From: Paenibacillus riograndensis SBR5
GTDB lineage: Bacteria > Bacillota > Bacilli > Paenibacillales > Paenibacillaceae
Length of the DNA stretch: 64,000 nt
Reading direction: 5' to 3'
NCBI RefSeq assembly: GCF_000981585.1
Contig: NZ_LN831776.1
Span: forward strand, 5,377,187 to 5,441,186
The translations under genes were made by a program, and so were the position numbers. Below, in pieces: positions 1-8,041 of the stretch. Position 1 is the stretch's first letter. Each line of letters opens with the position of its first letter. The notes under the pieces are model-generated. The model had not been told where the DNA came from. It made no database searches and saw only the letters and a program-made list of their open reading frames with translations.

Positions 1-604
1 CACATTCCTCCAGCGAGGTAACGCCGTATTCGGCAATCCCGCAGGGAATAATCCCCTGAAACCCCCGTTCTCCGATCCCTGCGGTGACATTGAACGCGAA
101 CCCGTGGCTGGTGATGAACCCTCTGCGGTGTTTGCTCTTGTTGAATTTGACCCCGATCGCGCAGATTTTCTGATCCCCGACCCATACTCCGGTATACTCC
201 GGCTTCCGGCTCCCCTCAATGCCATAGCTTGCCAAAAAATCAATAATGACAGCTTCCAGCCGCCGCAGATAGCCATGCAAATCCACCTTGCCGTCCATCC
301 CCAGCTTCAGCAGCGGGTAGCCAACCAATTGACCGGGCCCATGATATGTAATATCTCCTCCCCGGTCAATTTCAAACAGTGCGATGCCTTTTTCCTTAAG
401 CTGCTCAGCGCTGAGAAGCAGATGTTCGGGATGATGCTGTGAGCCGATGGTATAGGTCGGAGGATGCTGCAAAAGAATCAGCCGCTCCGGCCCTGTTCCG
501 GCATCAATCGCCTGAACCGCAGCCTTTTGCAGCTCCCAGGCTGCTCCATATTCAATGAGAGGGAGATATGAAATTTCCAATAAGCTTAATTCTGTGCTGC
601 TCAT
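1..604 (-). CDS. lipB: Octanoyltransferase LipB (3' end off the window)
   Basis: Transfers octanoyl from acyl carrier protein to lipoyl-domain lysines, the first step of lipoate assembly. The visible 201 residues start MSSTELSLLE and include HHPEHLLLS, the GGDITYHGPGQLVGYPL block, the lysine motif GDQKICAIGV, HGFAFNV and PCGI with the catalytic cysteine, as in LipB. The start ATG at 604 is preceded by AAAGGGGACC as ribosome binding site. The gene follows bkdB by 53 bases on the same strand, so it is probably co-transcribed with the complex it modifies. The C-terminus lies beyond base 1. Confidence 0.93.
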   Translation of the reverse strand, partial: MSSTELSLLEISYLPLIEYGAAWELQKAAVQAIDAGTGPERLILLQHPPTYTIGSQHHPEHLLLSAEQLKEKGIALFEIDRGGDITYHGPGQLVGYPLLKLGMDGKVDLHGYLRRLEAVIIDFLASYGIEGSRKPEYTGVWVGDQKICAIGVKFNKSKHRRGFITSHGFAFNVTAGIGERGFQGIIPCGIAEYGVTSLEEC

Positions 605-657
605 GCTCTCAGGTCCCCTTTGGATTACAGTCTCCTGTTACAGGGTGATACCATTCC

Positions 658-2145
658 TTAATACAGCTTCGTGTCCGGCGTATAGCCTTCCACATTATCC
701 TTGATGCGCTGCAAAAAGCGGCCGCAAATCACGCCGTCCAGAATCCGGTGGTCCAGCGACAGGCAGATATTGGCCATGGAACGCACGGCGATCATATCGT
801 TGATGACTACAGGCTTTTTGACGATGGATTCAAAGGTCAGAATGGCTGCCTGCGGATAGTTGATAATCGGGTAGGACAGAATTGAGCCAAAAGAACCGGT
901 GTTATTGACTGTAAAGGTTCCGCCCTGCATATCCTCCAGGCGCAGCTTGCCTTCGCGGGTCTTCATCGCCAGCTCATCGATTTCGCGGGCAAGCCCCGCG
1001 ACATTCTTTTGGTCAGCTTTTTTGATGACCGGCGTCATAACGGAATCCTCGGTGCCGACGGCAAGCGAGATGTTAATGTCGCGTTTGACGATGATTTTGT
1101 CCACGGCCCAGACGGAGTTCATAATCGGATAATCCTTAATGGCACTGACGACAGCCTTCATCAGAAAAGCCAGATAAGTCAGGTTAATGCCTTCCTTGCG
1201 CTTGAACTCATCCTTCAGCTTGTTGCGCAGGATAACCAGATTGGTCACATCGACTTCAATCATCGTCCAGGCATGCGGAATCTCCGAGACACTCTGGCGC
1301 ATTCTTGTCGCAATGGTGTTGCGGATTGGCGTAACGTCAATCAGATATTCCGAGCTGCTGCCCCGTCCGCCCTCTACTTCTATTGTAGGGATACGCGGCG
1401 TTTCGCTGAGGTGCAGGCCGGAATGGCGAACCGGCTCCAGCGCTTCCTGCACTTCTTCCTGAATCACCTGGAAAGCAGGCTGCTGCAAAGCTTCCGGCGC
1501 CTGCTGTCCGGCAGATGCCGCCGGTACAGCGGCGGTCCCGGCTGCAGGAACAGGTGCAGCGGTAGCCACCGCTGCTGCTGCGCCGCCGTTATCCAGGAAC
1601 GTCAGCACGTCCTTGCGTGTGATGCGGCCGCCCAGACCGGTCCCCGGCACAGCCGTGAGCTCGATGCCATGCTCCGCGGCAAGCGACTGCACCGCCGGGG
1701 AATACCGCGAGCGCATCGGTGCCGATGCGTCAAAAGCAGCGGCAGGCGCCGCCGGTCTGCCCGCTGCCGGAGCCGGGCTTAGCGCCGCCGGGCGGGAAGC
1801 AGCCGGGCGGGACGAGGCCTGCGCCGTAGGCGCAGGAGCCGCTGCAGGTGCGCCTGCGGCCGTAGCTGCCGGAGCGCTTGGCGCGGCAGGAGCTGCTACC
1901 GCAATGCGGGCGATCACTTCGCCCACGCTGACGGTCTGGCCTTCTTCGGCCAGCAGCTCTACCAGTGTGCCGTCCACCGTGGCCGGCAGCTCCGCATTGA
2001 CTTTATCCGTTATCAGATCACAGAGCGGTTCGTACTGCTCGATGGCATCTCCGGGCTGCTTCAGCCATTTCCCGATCGTTGCCGACACCAGCGACTCTGC
2101 CAGCTGCGGCATGATCACATCAGTCAGCTTTGTGTTGTCAGACAT
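658..2145 (-). CDS. bkdB: Branched-chain 2-oxoacid dehydrogenase E2 (dihydrolipoamide acyltransferase)
   Basis: Core acyltransferase of the branched-chain oxoacid dehydrogenase complex, making branched acyl-CoA primers for iso/anteiso fatty acids. The 495-residue protein has an N-terminal lipoyl domain with lipoyl lysine 48 (motif TDKV), a long Ala/Pro linker, a peripheral-subunit binding domain (RYSPAVQSLAAEHGI to RITRKDVLTFL), a second Ala/Pro linker and a catalytic domain with DHRILDG near the end. I start it at ATG 2145 (MSDNTKL) because AGGAG lies seven bases upstream. The open frame extends 25 codons further, but that part is a copy of the hairpin repeat described separately. A general pyruvate-type E2 is possible, but the gene order favours Bkd. 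Confidence 0.9.
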   Translation of the reverse strand: MSDNTKLTDVIMPQLAESLVSATIGKWLKQPGDAIEQYEPLCDLITDKVNAELPATVDGTLVELLAEEGQTVSVGEVIARIAVAAPAAPSAPAATAAGAPAAAPAPTAQASSRPAASRPAALSPAPAAGRPAAPAAAFDASAPMRSRYSPAVQSLAAEHGIELTAVPGTGLGGRITRKDVLTFLDNGGAAAAVATAAPVPAAGTAAVPAASAGQQAPEALQQPAFQVIQEEVQEALEPVRHSGLHLSETPRIPTIEVEGGRGSSSEYLIDVTPIRNTIATRMRQSVSEIPHAWTMIEVDVTNLVILRNKLKDEFKRKEGINLTYLAFLMKAVVSAIKDYPIMNSVWAVDKIIVKRDINISLAVGTEDSVMTPVIKKADQKNVAGLAREIDELAMKTREGKLRLEDMQGGTFTVNNTGSFGSILSYPIINYPQAAILTFESIVKKPVVINDMIAVRSMANICLSLDHRILDGVICGRFLQRIKDNVEGYTPDTKLY

Positions 2146-2156
2146 AATGTCACTCC

Positions 2157-2244
2157 TTAAAGTTTTGTAAGCGATGCTTACAGATATGACTTCGTACAAA
2201 ACTCGCTTCGAAAGCTTCACTTAAATTTTGTAAGCGATGCTTAC
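2157..2244 (-). repeat. RBS-adjacent hairpin repeat, copy A (upstream of bkdB)
   Basis: Read on the minus strand, this has the inverted arms AGTTTTGTA (2203-2195) and TACAAAACT (2169-2161) separated by about 25 bases, ending right at the AAGGAG of bkdB. A partial second copy (AAATTTTGTAAGCGATGCTTAC) sits at 2220-2244. The same layout occurs upstream of bkdAA and spoIIIAF. Confidence 0.75.
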
Positions 2245-2938
2245 TATCTATATAAGTTGAACTGGAGAACTTTCACCCTTGCGAAATGCACTGTAGCTCA
2301 TCAGGAACATGAAGCTAGGTGGAAAAAGTAAAACTAATTTCGCTGAAATCCTGGCGACAGAAGGCTTTAGTGGGATTTTGTACACCTAATTCAGGCATTT
2401 TCATCTCAAATGGCCTCTTTCAGCCGGATTAGTGATACTTTTTCCCACATAGGCTTCTCCATAAGCCGAATGAGCCCGATTAGTGGTACTTTTTCCACTA
2501 TATAATTAGAACTTAACAAACTTGAACGTAACAAATACGAAGGGGAGCAAGTACGCCCACCCATCCGATGCGACACTCTTTCCAAAACCTCTCCCAAGTA
2601 GGTCAACCCGTATTCTATCCTGCACATTCATTTTCACACTAATATTTGCATCCTCTAGGGTGCCGCGCGGCGGCATGAAGGTTCTATTGCACTTTATGCA
2701 GCAGATGACCCTTAAATCGGCCAAAAAGCTCAATCTATTGCACTTTGTACACTAGAATTCCCTGAAAAAGCGGTTTTTGACTTCAAATCCAGAAATCTGT
2801 TGCACGAAATACAGCAGAATGCGGTTTGACGCAGAACAGCCAGCATTCTATTGCACGAAGTGCAATCATACCAAAAACCTACTTACCACAATAAAGATTA
2901 CAGAGCTTCAAGTTCAAACTATACAACAATGAGCGACC

Positions 2939-3060
2939 TTATAACGATAAACCGTCCTTCTAACGATAAACCGTCCTTCTAACGATGAAACTGTCCATAT
3001 AATTATGAACTATCCTTCTAACGGTAACTATCCATATGACGGTAAACTTTCCTTATAACG
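2939..3060. repeat. Degenerate tandem array, unit about 19-20 bases
   Basis: Six or more successive units begin AACGATAAACCGTCCTTCT, then decay (AACGATGAAACTGTCCATAT, AATTATGAACTATCCTTCT, AACGGTAACTATCCATATG, ACGGTAAACTTTCCTTAT). The first two are identical over 19 bases. There is no coding sense in any frame. Confidence 0.75.
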
Positions 3061-3108
3061 AAGGACTGCCCTTCAATTTCTCAAATTCAATCTATCTGGA
3101 ACGAAAGA

Positions 3109-4095
3109 TCAATACTGCGCCAGGCGCAGCATTTCCGCTTTCACTTTATCCTTGCTCAGCATAAAAAACTTCTCCATCGGCGGGCTGATCGGCATCGCCG
3201 GCACATCGGGTCCACAGAGGCGGAAGATCGGCGCATCCAGCTCGAACAGGCAATGTTCGGCGATGATCGCCGCCACTTCACCGCCGATGCCCCCGGTCTT
3301 GTTGTCCTCGTGGACAATCAGCACCTTGCCGGTCTGGCGGGCGGCGGCAATGATGGCTTCGCGGTCCAGCGGCTGCAGGGTGCGCAGATCAAGAATATGC
3401 GCGGTAATGCCTTCCTCGCGCTCCAGCTCCTCCGCCGCCTGCATCGCAAAATGCAGCGGCAGACTGTACCCGATCACGGTAATATCGCTGCCTTCCCGCA
3501 GCAGGTTCGCTTCACCGATAGGAACCGTGTAATCTCCTTCCGGCACATCCTCCTTGATCAGCTTATAGCACTTCTTGTTCTCGAAGAACAGGACCGGATC
3601 AGGGTCGCGCACGGCCGCCTTCAGCAGCCCTTTGGCGTCATAGGCGGAATACGGAGCTACAATCTTCAGTCCCGGTGTGCCAAAGAAAATCGATTCCGGG
3701 CACTGGGAGTGGTACAGCCCGCCGAAAATCCCACCGCCGATCGGCGCGCGGATCACTACCGGACAGCTCCAGTCGTTATTGGAGCGGTAGCGGATTTTGG
3801 CGGCTTCGCTGATGATCTGGTTGGTCGCCGGAAGCATAAAATCGGAATACTGCATTTCAGCAATCGGCTTCATGCCGTACATGGCTGCACCGATAGCCAC
3901 TCCGGCAATCGCGGACTCCGCCAGCGGCGTATCCATTACGCGCTCCTCCCCGAATTGCTCCTGCAGCCCTTTGGTGGTGGTGAAGACACCGCCCTTGACA
4001 CCAACGTCCTCGCCCAGCACGAACACCGATTCATCGCGCTCCATCTCTTCCTTCATTGCCAGCCGGATGGCATCGATATATTCCATAATCGCCAT
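3109..4095 (-). CDS. bkdAB: Branched-chain 2-oxoacid dehydrogenase E1 beta subunit
   Basis: Beta chain of the thiamine-diphosphate E1 decarboxylase. The 328 residues begin MAIMEYIDAIRLAMKEEM and contain the pyrimidine-domain block LGEDVGVKGGVF, the phrase RVMDTPLAESAIAG and the C-terminal transketolase-like part (VPAMPISPPMEKFFM). Length and motifs match the alpha2beta2 type. It starts three bases after the bkdAA stop, so the two subunits are translationally coupled. Downstream, a repeat-filled gap separates it from bkdB. Confidence 0.93.
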   Translation of the reverse strand: MAIMEYIDAIRLAMKEEMERDESVFVLGEDVGVKGGVFTTTKGLQEQFGEERVMDTPLAESAIAGVAIGAAMYGMKPIAEMQYSDFMLPATNQIISEAAKIRYRSNNDWSCPVVIRAPIGGGIFGGLYHSQCPESIFFGTPGLKIVAPYSAYDAKGLLKAAVRDPDPVLFFENKKCYKLIKEDVPEGDYTVPIGEANLLREGSDITVIGYSLPLHFAMQAAEELEREEGITAHILDLRTLQPLDREAIIAAARQTGKVLIVHEDNKTGGIGGEVAAIIAEHCLFELDAPIFRLCGPDVPAMPISPPMEKFFMLSKDKVKAEMLRLAQY

Positions 4096-4098
4096 GGG

Positions 4099-5130
4099 TT
4101 AGGCTCCTCCCTTAAGGTCAGATTCGCTGTACACATGCAGCAGCGTATCTTCCGGTTTCGGAAACGGCGCATTTTCAGCGTATTCAATCGCAGCCTTGAG
4201 CTCCAAATTGTATTCTGCAGCCAGATCGCTCTCCTGCTCATCGCTCCACAGTCCGAGTTCAGTCAGATAGCTGCGGAAGGCGGCGATGCCGTCTTTTGCC
4301 CAGTTGGCATCCACTTCTTCCTTCGTCCGGTACGCCAGATCATTGTCCGACGTAGAATGCGGGGACAGGCGGTACATCATCGCTTCAATCAGGGTCGGCC
4401 CTTCTCCGGCAAGCGCACGCTCACGCGCTTCCTTCACCACGCGGTATACCTCCAGCGGATCATTGCCGTCCACCCGGACCCCCGGGAAGCCATAGCCCAA
4501 CGCACGGTCACTGACTTTACCGCCAAGCTGTTTGTGGGCAGGTACAGAAATCGCGTATTGGTTGTTCTGGCAAAAAATGATGACCGGCAGCTTATTCACA
4601 CCGGCGAAATTGCACGCTTCATGGAAATCCCCCTGGTTGCTGGAGCCTTCCCCGAAGGTGACGAAGGAAACAAATTTTTTCTTTTGCATTTTGGCTGCCA
4701 GGGCAAAACCCACCGCATGCGGCACCTGTGTCGTCACCGGACTGGACCCGGTCACAATCCGCAGGCGTTTGCTGCCGAAATGGCCCGGCATCTGCCGCCC
4801 GCCGCTGTTGGGGTCCTCCGCCTTGGCGAATACCGAGAGCATCAGCTCACGCGTAGTCATGCCCACGGACAGCACAAACGCATAGTCGCGGTAGTATGGC
4901 AAAAAATAATCGTTCTCCCGGTCCAGCGCAAATGCAGCGGCCACCTGGGCTGCCTCCTGCCCGATGCCGGAGACATGGAAATTGATCTTCCCGGCCCGCT
5001 GCAGCAGCAGGCTGCGCTCATCGTATTTCCGCCCCAGCTGCATGGTTCTGTACATATCGATGACCTGGCCGTCACTAAGTCCAAGCGGCTTGTGTCTGTT
5101 GATGGTTTCTACAGTACCTTGCGATTCCAT
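4099..5130 (-). CDS. bkdAA: Branched-chain 2-oxoacid dehydrogenase E1 alpha subunit
   Basis: Alpha chain of E1, which binds thiamine diphosphate and decarboxylates 2-oxoisovalerate-type acids. The 343 residues contain the ThDP motif beginning GEGSSNQGDFHEA and ending FCQNN, with GEG instead of the usual GDG, and the lipoyl-docking loop YRLSPHSTSDND. The start MESQGTVE is supported by AGGAGG eight bases upstream. A copy of the RBS-adjacent hairpin repeat lies immediately before that site. Confidence 0.93.
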   Translation of the reverse strand: MESQGTVETINRHKPLGLSDGQVIDMYRTMQLGRKYDERSLLLQRAGKINFHVSGIGQEAAQVAAAFALDRENDYFLPYYRDYAFVLSVGMTTRELMLSVFAKAEDPNSGGRQMPGHFGSKRLRIVTGSSPVTTQVPHAVGFALAAKMQKKKFVSFVTFGEGSSNQGDFHEACNFAGVNKLPVIIFCQNNQYAISVPAHKQLGGKVSDRALGYGFPGVRVDGNDPLEVYRVVKEARERALAGEGPTLIEAMMYRLSPHSTSDNDLAYRTKEEVDANWAKDGIAAFRSYLTELGLWSDEQESDLAAEYNLELKAAIEYAENAPFPKPEDTLLHVYSESDLKGGA

Positions 5131-5142
5131 ATGAGGTACCTC

Positions 5143-5207
5143 CTAAAAGTTTTGTCAGCATACGCTTCCTTGATCCACTTCATACAAAACTTGCTTCGGA
5201 AGCATAT
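5143..5207 (-). repeat. RBS-adjacent hairpin repeat, copy B (upstream of bkdAA)
   Basis: On the minus strand, AAGTTTTGT (5192-5184) pairs with ACAAAACTT (5155-5147). The 3' arm runs into TTAGGAGG, the bkdAA ribosome binding site. The flanking GCTTCCGAAGC is itself palindromic and recurs in the other copies. Confidence 0.75.
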
Positions 5208-5446
5208 TCTTGTGTTGACTTAAAAAGCAATGCTTCCTGGATAAACTCCGGCACCTTGCACTGAAAAACATACATTAAGTCTAACCTATGCCCTGATCCT
5301 ATAACCAGGTACTAAATTTGGTTCCAGTCTATTATAATCCCTTTCCCGTGAAAAAGAAAAGCCACGAAAATCCGTTATGCAGCTGTTTTGACGCCTACGG
5401 CGCCTTCAGCTCCGTCCGGCATTCCCGTGGAGGCTTTCATCGTGAA
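5208..5446. other. lpdV-bkdAA intergenic region
   Basis: About 316 bases separate the lpdV stop from bkdAA, including the hairpin repeat. On the minus strand a TATAAT lies in GATTATAATAGACTGG near 5330, a possible internal promoter without a convincing -35. A long-loop pairing between CCACG after lpdV and CGTGGCTTTTCTTTTT near 5350-5375 could be a weak terminator. No gene is seen. Confidence 0.4.
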
Positions 5447-6868
5447 CTAGAATCCGATTGCTCTTCCATCCACAGCGAGCATCGCTTCGCCGATGATCTC
5501 GGAAAGCGTCGGATGGGCATGAACCGCTTCCCCGATCTCCCAAGGGGTGGCATCCAGCAATTGTGCCAGCGCCGCTTCCCCGATCAGATCCGTAACATGG
5601 GGGCCGATCATCTGCACACCGAGAATATCGCCGCTGCTGCGGTCGGCAACGACCTTGACGAACCCGTCTTTCATCCCGTAGACAATCGCTTTGCCAATGG
5701 CTGAAAAAGGAAATTTGCCTGTGACCACATCCGCGCCAAGCGCTCTGGCCTCTTTTTCGGTGTAGCCTACACTCGCCACCTCCGGCCGGGTATACACACA
5801 GCGCGGCACCAGATGCGGGTGGTACGGATGGAGCGTCTCCCCTGCCAGATGGTCCACCGCCCGGATGCCTTCGTGGCTTGCGGCATGGGCCAGCTGCAGC
5901 CCGCCGATGCAATCGCCAATTGCGTAGATATGCGGCTCGTTGGTCTGCATATTGTCATTGACTTCAATGACACCTTTGCCAAAATGAATATCGGTATTCT
6001 CCAGCCCGATGTTCTCTATGTTGGCTACTCTGCCTACGGATACCAGCAGTTTTTCGGCAGACAGGCTCTGAGTCTGTTCGCCCTTGCGGGCTTCAATGGT
6101 GACTTCCGATTCCGTAATCACACAGGTTCCGGCATCAACAGTGGTCCCTGTCAGGACTTTGACGCCGCGTTTCTTCAGCAGCCGCAGCAGCTCGCGGGCG
6201 ATCTCCTCATCCTCAAGCGGCAGCAGCTGGCCAGCGGCTTCCACCACAGTGACCTGTACGCCGAAATCCGCCAGCATCGAAGCCCATTCCACACCAATGA
6301 CTCCGCCGCCGACAATAATAATGGAAGCGGGCAGCTCTTCCAGTGTCAATGCTTCCTCGCTGCTCAGAATCACCTTGCCATCCGGCTTGAGGCCGGGCAG
6401 CACACGCGGACGCGAGCCGGTTGCTACGATGAGATTGCCGGAAACGACAGTCTCCATCTCGCCGTTCTCCAGCTCCACAGCCACCGCGCCGCTGCGCGGA
6501 GAGAAAATCGAAGGACCAATAATCCGTCCTTTTCCCTTCAGCACCTGAATTTTATTCTTGCGCATCAGAAATTGCACACCCTGATGCAGCTGCTCGACTA
6601 CAGCCTCCTTGCGGGCCTGCACCTTCGGGAACACCAGCTGTACACCTGCAGTTTCAATGCCGTAACTCTCACTCTCTTGTATTTCAGCGTATACCTCGGC
6701 ACTGCGCAGCAGCGATTTGCTGGGAATGCAGCCGCGGTGCAGACAGGTTCCGCCCAGTTTGTCCATTTCAATGACAACAACAGACTTCCCGAGCTGGGCA
6801 GCGCGGATCGCCGCCACATAACCTCCGGTCCCTCCGCCAAGTATGGCTACGTCGCATGAAATCGTCAT
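5447..6868 (-). CDS. lpdV: Dihydrolipoamide dehydrogenase (E3)
   Basis: FAD-dependent E3 that re-oxidises the E2 lipoyl group with NAD+. The 473 residues show the N-terminal FAD dinucleotide fold (ILGGGTGGYVAAIRAAQLG), the redox disulfide GGTCLHRGCIPSK, the NAD fold (IIIVGGGVIGVEWASML), IYAIGDCIGG and the C-terminal dimer motif HAHPTLSEI with the catalytic His. GGAGG lies seven bases before the ATG. It is first in the bkd operon, divergent from the yqzF-like gene. Confidence 0.94.
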   Translation of the reverse strand: MTISCDVAILGGGTGGYVAAIRAAQLGKSVVVIEMDKLGGTCLHRGCIPSKSLLRSAEVYAEIQESESYGIETAGVQLVFPKVQARKEAVVEQLHQGVQFLMRKNKIQVLKGKGRIIGPSIFSPRSGAVAVELENGEMETVVSGNLIVATGSRPRVLPGLKPDGKVILSSEEALTLEELPASIIIVGGGVIGVEWASMLADFGVQVTVVEAAGQLLPLEDEEIARELLRLLKKRGVKVLTGTTVDAGTCVITESEVTIEARKGEQTQSLSAEKLLVSVGRVANIENIGLENTDIHFGKGVIEVNDNMQTNEPHIYAIGDCIGGLQLAHAASHEGIRAVDHLAGETLHPYHPHLVPRCVYTRPEVASVGYTEKEARALGADVVTGKFPFSAIGKAIVYGMKDGFVKVVADRSSGDILGVQMIGPHVTDLIGEAALAQLLDATPWEIGEAVHAHPTLSEIIGEAMLAVDGRAIGF

Positions 6869-7034
6869 ATATGTATCCTCCAGTCGTGACTCTAGTTCTG
6901 AATTAACCTATTACATTGTACTCTCTTTTATGTGCATTACAAAACTTACAAACGTCATATATCCATGGACTTTTCCCCGTTGAAGCGTTATCATAGGGGT
7001 GAATTCAAAGGGATGATGGATAAGGGGGACACTC

Positions 7035-7340
7035 ATGAAACTGTTGACCACACGCTTTATTGCCATCCTGATTCTGGTTGTGCCCGGCCTCCTGGCGATG
7101 AAAGGCTTCCTGATGATGAAAGATGATATCTTCAACTATATTTCCATGCATGGGGACGAAACGGCAACCCCTGTTTTTGCTTGGCTGCACTTTGGCGGAG
7201 GGCTGCTCCTGTTCCTGGCCGGTATGAGTTTTCTTGGCGGCTGGATTCTGACCCGTGACCGGAAGCGCAATTATGTGGGCCCCAGATTCAGGGAGAAGCA
7301 AAAGACGCAGCAGCCCCCCTCTCCGGATGCCACCAGCTAA
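7035..7340 (+). CDS. DUF2627 / YqzF-like small membrane protein
   Basis: A 101-residue protein with two predicted membrane segments (about 8-25 and 48-72) and a basic, Pro/Gln-rich tail. The start MKLLTTRFIAILILVVPGL resembles the B. subtilis YqzF family, whose gene also sits beside the bkd cluster. AAGGGGGAC precedes ATG 7035. The function is unknown. It diverges from lpdV across a 166-base region that should carry both promoters. Confidence 0.75.
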   Translation: MKLLTTRFIAILILVVPGLLAMKGFLMMKDDIFNYISMHGDETATPVFAWLHFGGGLLLFLAGMSFLGGWILTRDRKRNYVGPRFREKQKTQQPPSPDATS

Positions 7341-7486
7341 TCCGATAAACTCCGGCGGGAGGGTCTTAATCACTCCACCTTTCAACCAGAAACGGCTGCG
7401 CAGTCCTTCCCCGGGCAACGTAGCCGTTTTGGATTTCAGTGTCGTGTCACTTCGAGAACTATTTCCGAATCCTTCGGCCATTTCAA

Positions 7487-7716
7487 GTGGAAAGGATAAC
7501 TAATTCCCCTCCTTCACCCCATTTACCTCATGTGAAGTGGAAAAAGGATAACTAATTTGCCGCATTCCCACTATTCACCTCATGCGAGGTGGAAAAAGGG
7601 AAACTAATTCAGGCCATTTCACTCCTACCGAGGGAATATGGCCCTATTAAGTTTCCTTTTTCCACTCCAATCTCACAATTTGCTGATTTCGGGAAAAATA
7701 AGCTCCCTTTTTCCAA
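7487..7716. repeat. GTGGAAAAAGGA repeat cluster, copy 2
   Basis: Three direct units (GTGGAAAGGATAACTAATT, GTGGAAAAAGGATAACTAAT, GTGGAAAAAGGGAAACTAAT) are spaced about 50 bases apart. They are followed by inverted units ATTAAGTTTCCTTTTTCCAC and AGCTCCCTTTTTCC, giving an overall palindromic arrangement. The same organisation is found at 2319-2498 and 52403-52682. Confidence 0.75.
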
Positions 7717-7976
7717 CTATATAGAGTGAGCTTAAGATAGTTACATTAGGGACTTCGTCGGGACTACGGAGAATGTTTGGACTTCCGGCCGCTGCCCATC
7801 TGCAGATTTCTTGATTTGTACCGCTGTTCGCGGTGGAAATCCGCAGACTGCCTATGCTGAAGATAGCGAGCTTTCCTACGGAAAGCTTTCAGGCGGACGC
7901 ATTCGCTCCGTAAGTATCCAAACTTCCCCTCCATCCCTTTTCCCTTTTGTTCGTTTTTCAAGTTCACTCTATATAG
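7717..7976. mobile_element. MITE-like structured element, copy 1
   Basis: It is bounded by inverted repeats CTATATAGAGTGAGCTTAAG (7717-7736) and TTCAAGTTCACTCTATATAG (7957-7976), which match at 17 of 20 positions. It contains a 48-base core (7769-7816) identical to 32005-32052 and a hairpin with ACCGC...GCGGT at its tip inside CTGCAGATTTC/GAAATCCGCAG arms. No transposase is encoded, so a non-autonomous element or a structured repeat is the best description. Confidence 0.65.
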
Positions 7977-7998
7977 CTGCCCTCACCGGCTTATGTCT

Positions 7999-8034
7999 AA
8001 AAAGGCAACCTCGAGGACATTCGGGGCTGCCTTT
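7999..8034 (-). terminator. Terminator of the ABC exporter operon
   Basis: Minus-strand stem AAAGGCAGCC...GGTTGCCTTT followed by TTAG, just after the stop of the 8042-9889 gene. Confidence 0.7.
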
Positions 8035-8041
8035 ACTAATT

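Larger units (their letters stand above)
2146..3108. repeat. 963-base repeat-filled gap inside the bkd operon
   Basis: There is no convincing gene. It holds, in order: the hairpin repeat (2157-2244); three units of the GTGGAAAAAGTANAACTAAT family (2319 direct, 2426-2448 and 2478-2498 inverted) ending at CTATATAATTAGAACTT; four units of the ATTGCAC...GTGCAAT family (about 2687-2866); and an array of about 20-base units of the type AACGATAAACCGTCCTTCT (about 2940-3060). Short open frames here are repeat-derived. Confidence 0.75.
7341..8041. other. Repeat-rich intergenic region between yqzF and the ABC exporter
   Basis: No gene is seen in about 700 bases. It contains a cluster of GTGGAAAAAGGATAACTAAT units (7487, 7537, 7589 direct; 7641-7664 inverted) closing at CTATATAGAGTGAG, then a TIR-bounded structured element (7717-7976), then the terminator of the exporter gene. 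Confidence 0.7.

Noticed and set aside
2146..2220. N-terminal extension of bkdB
   Set aside because: The extra 25 codons are the hairpin repeat and lack an RBS; the ATG at 2145 has a good one.
3253..5223. 656-codon plus-strand open frame
   Set aside because: It lies antisense to bkdAB and bkdAA, whose protein families are clear; it has no recognisable domain.
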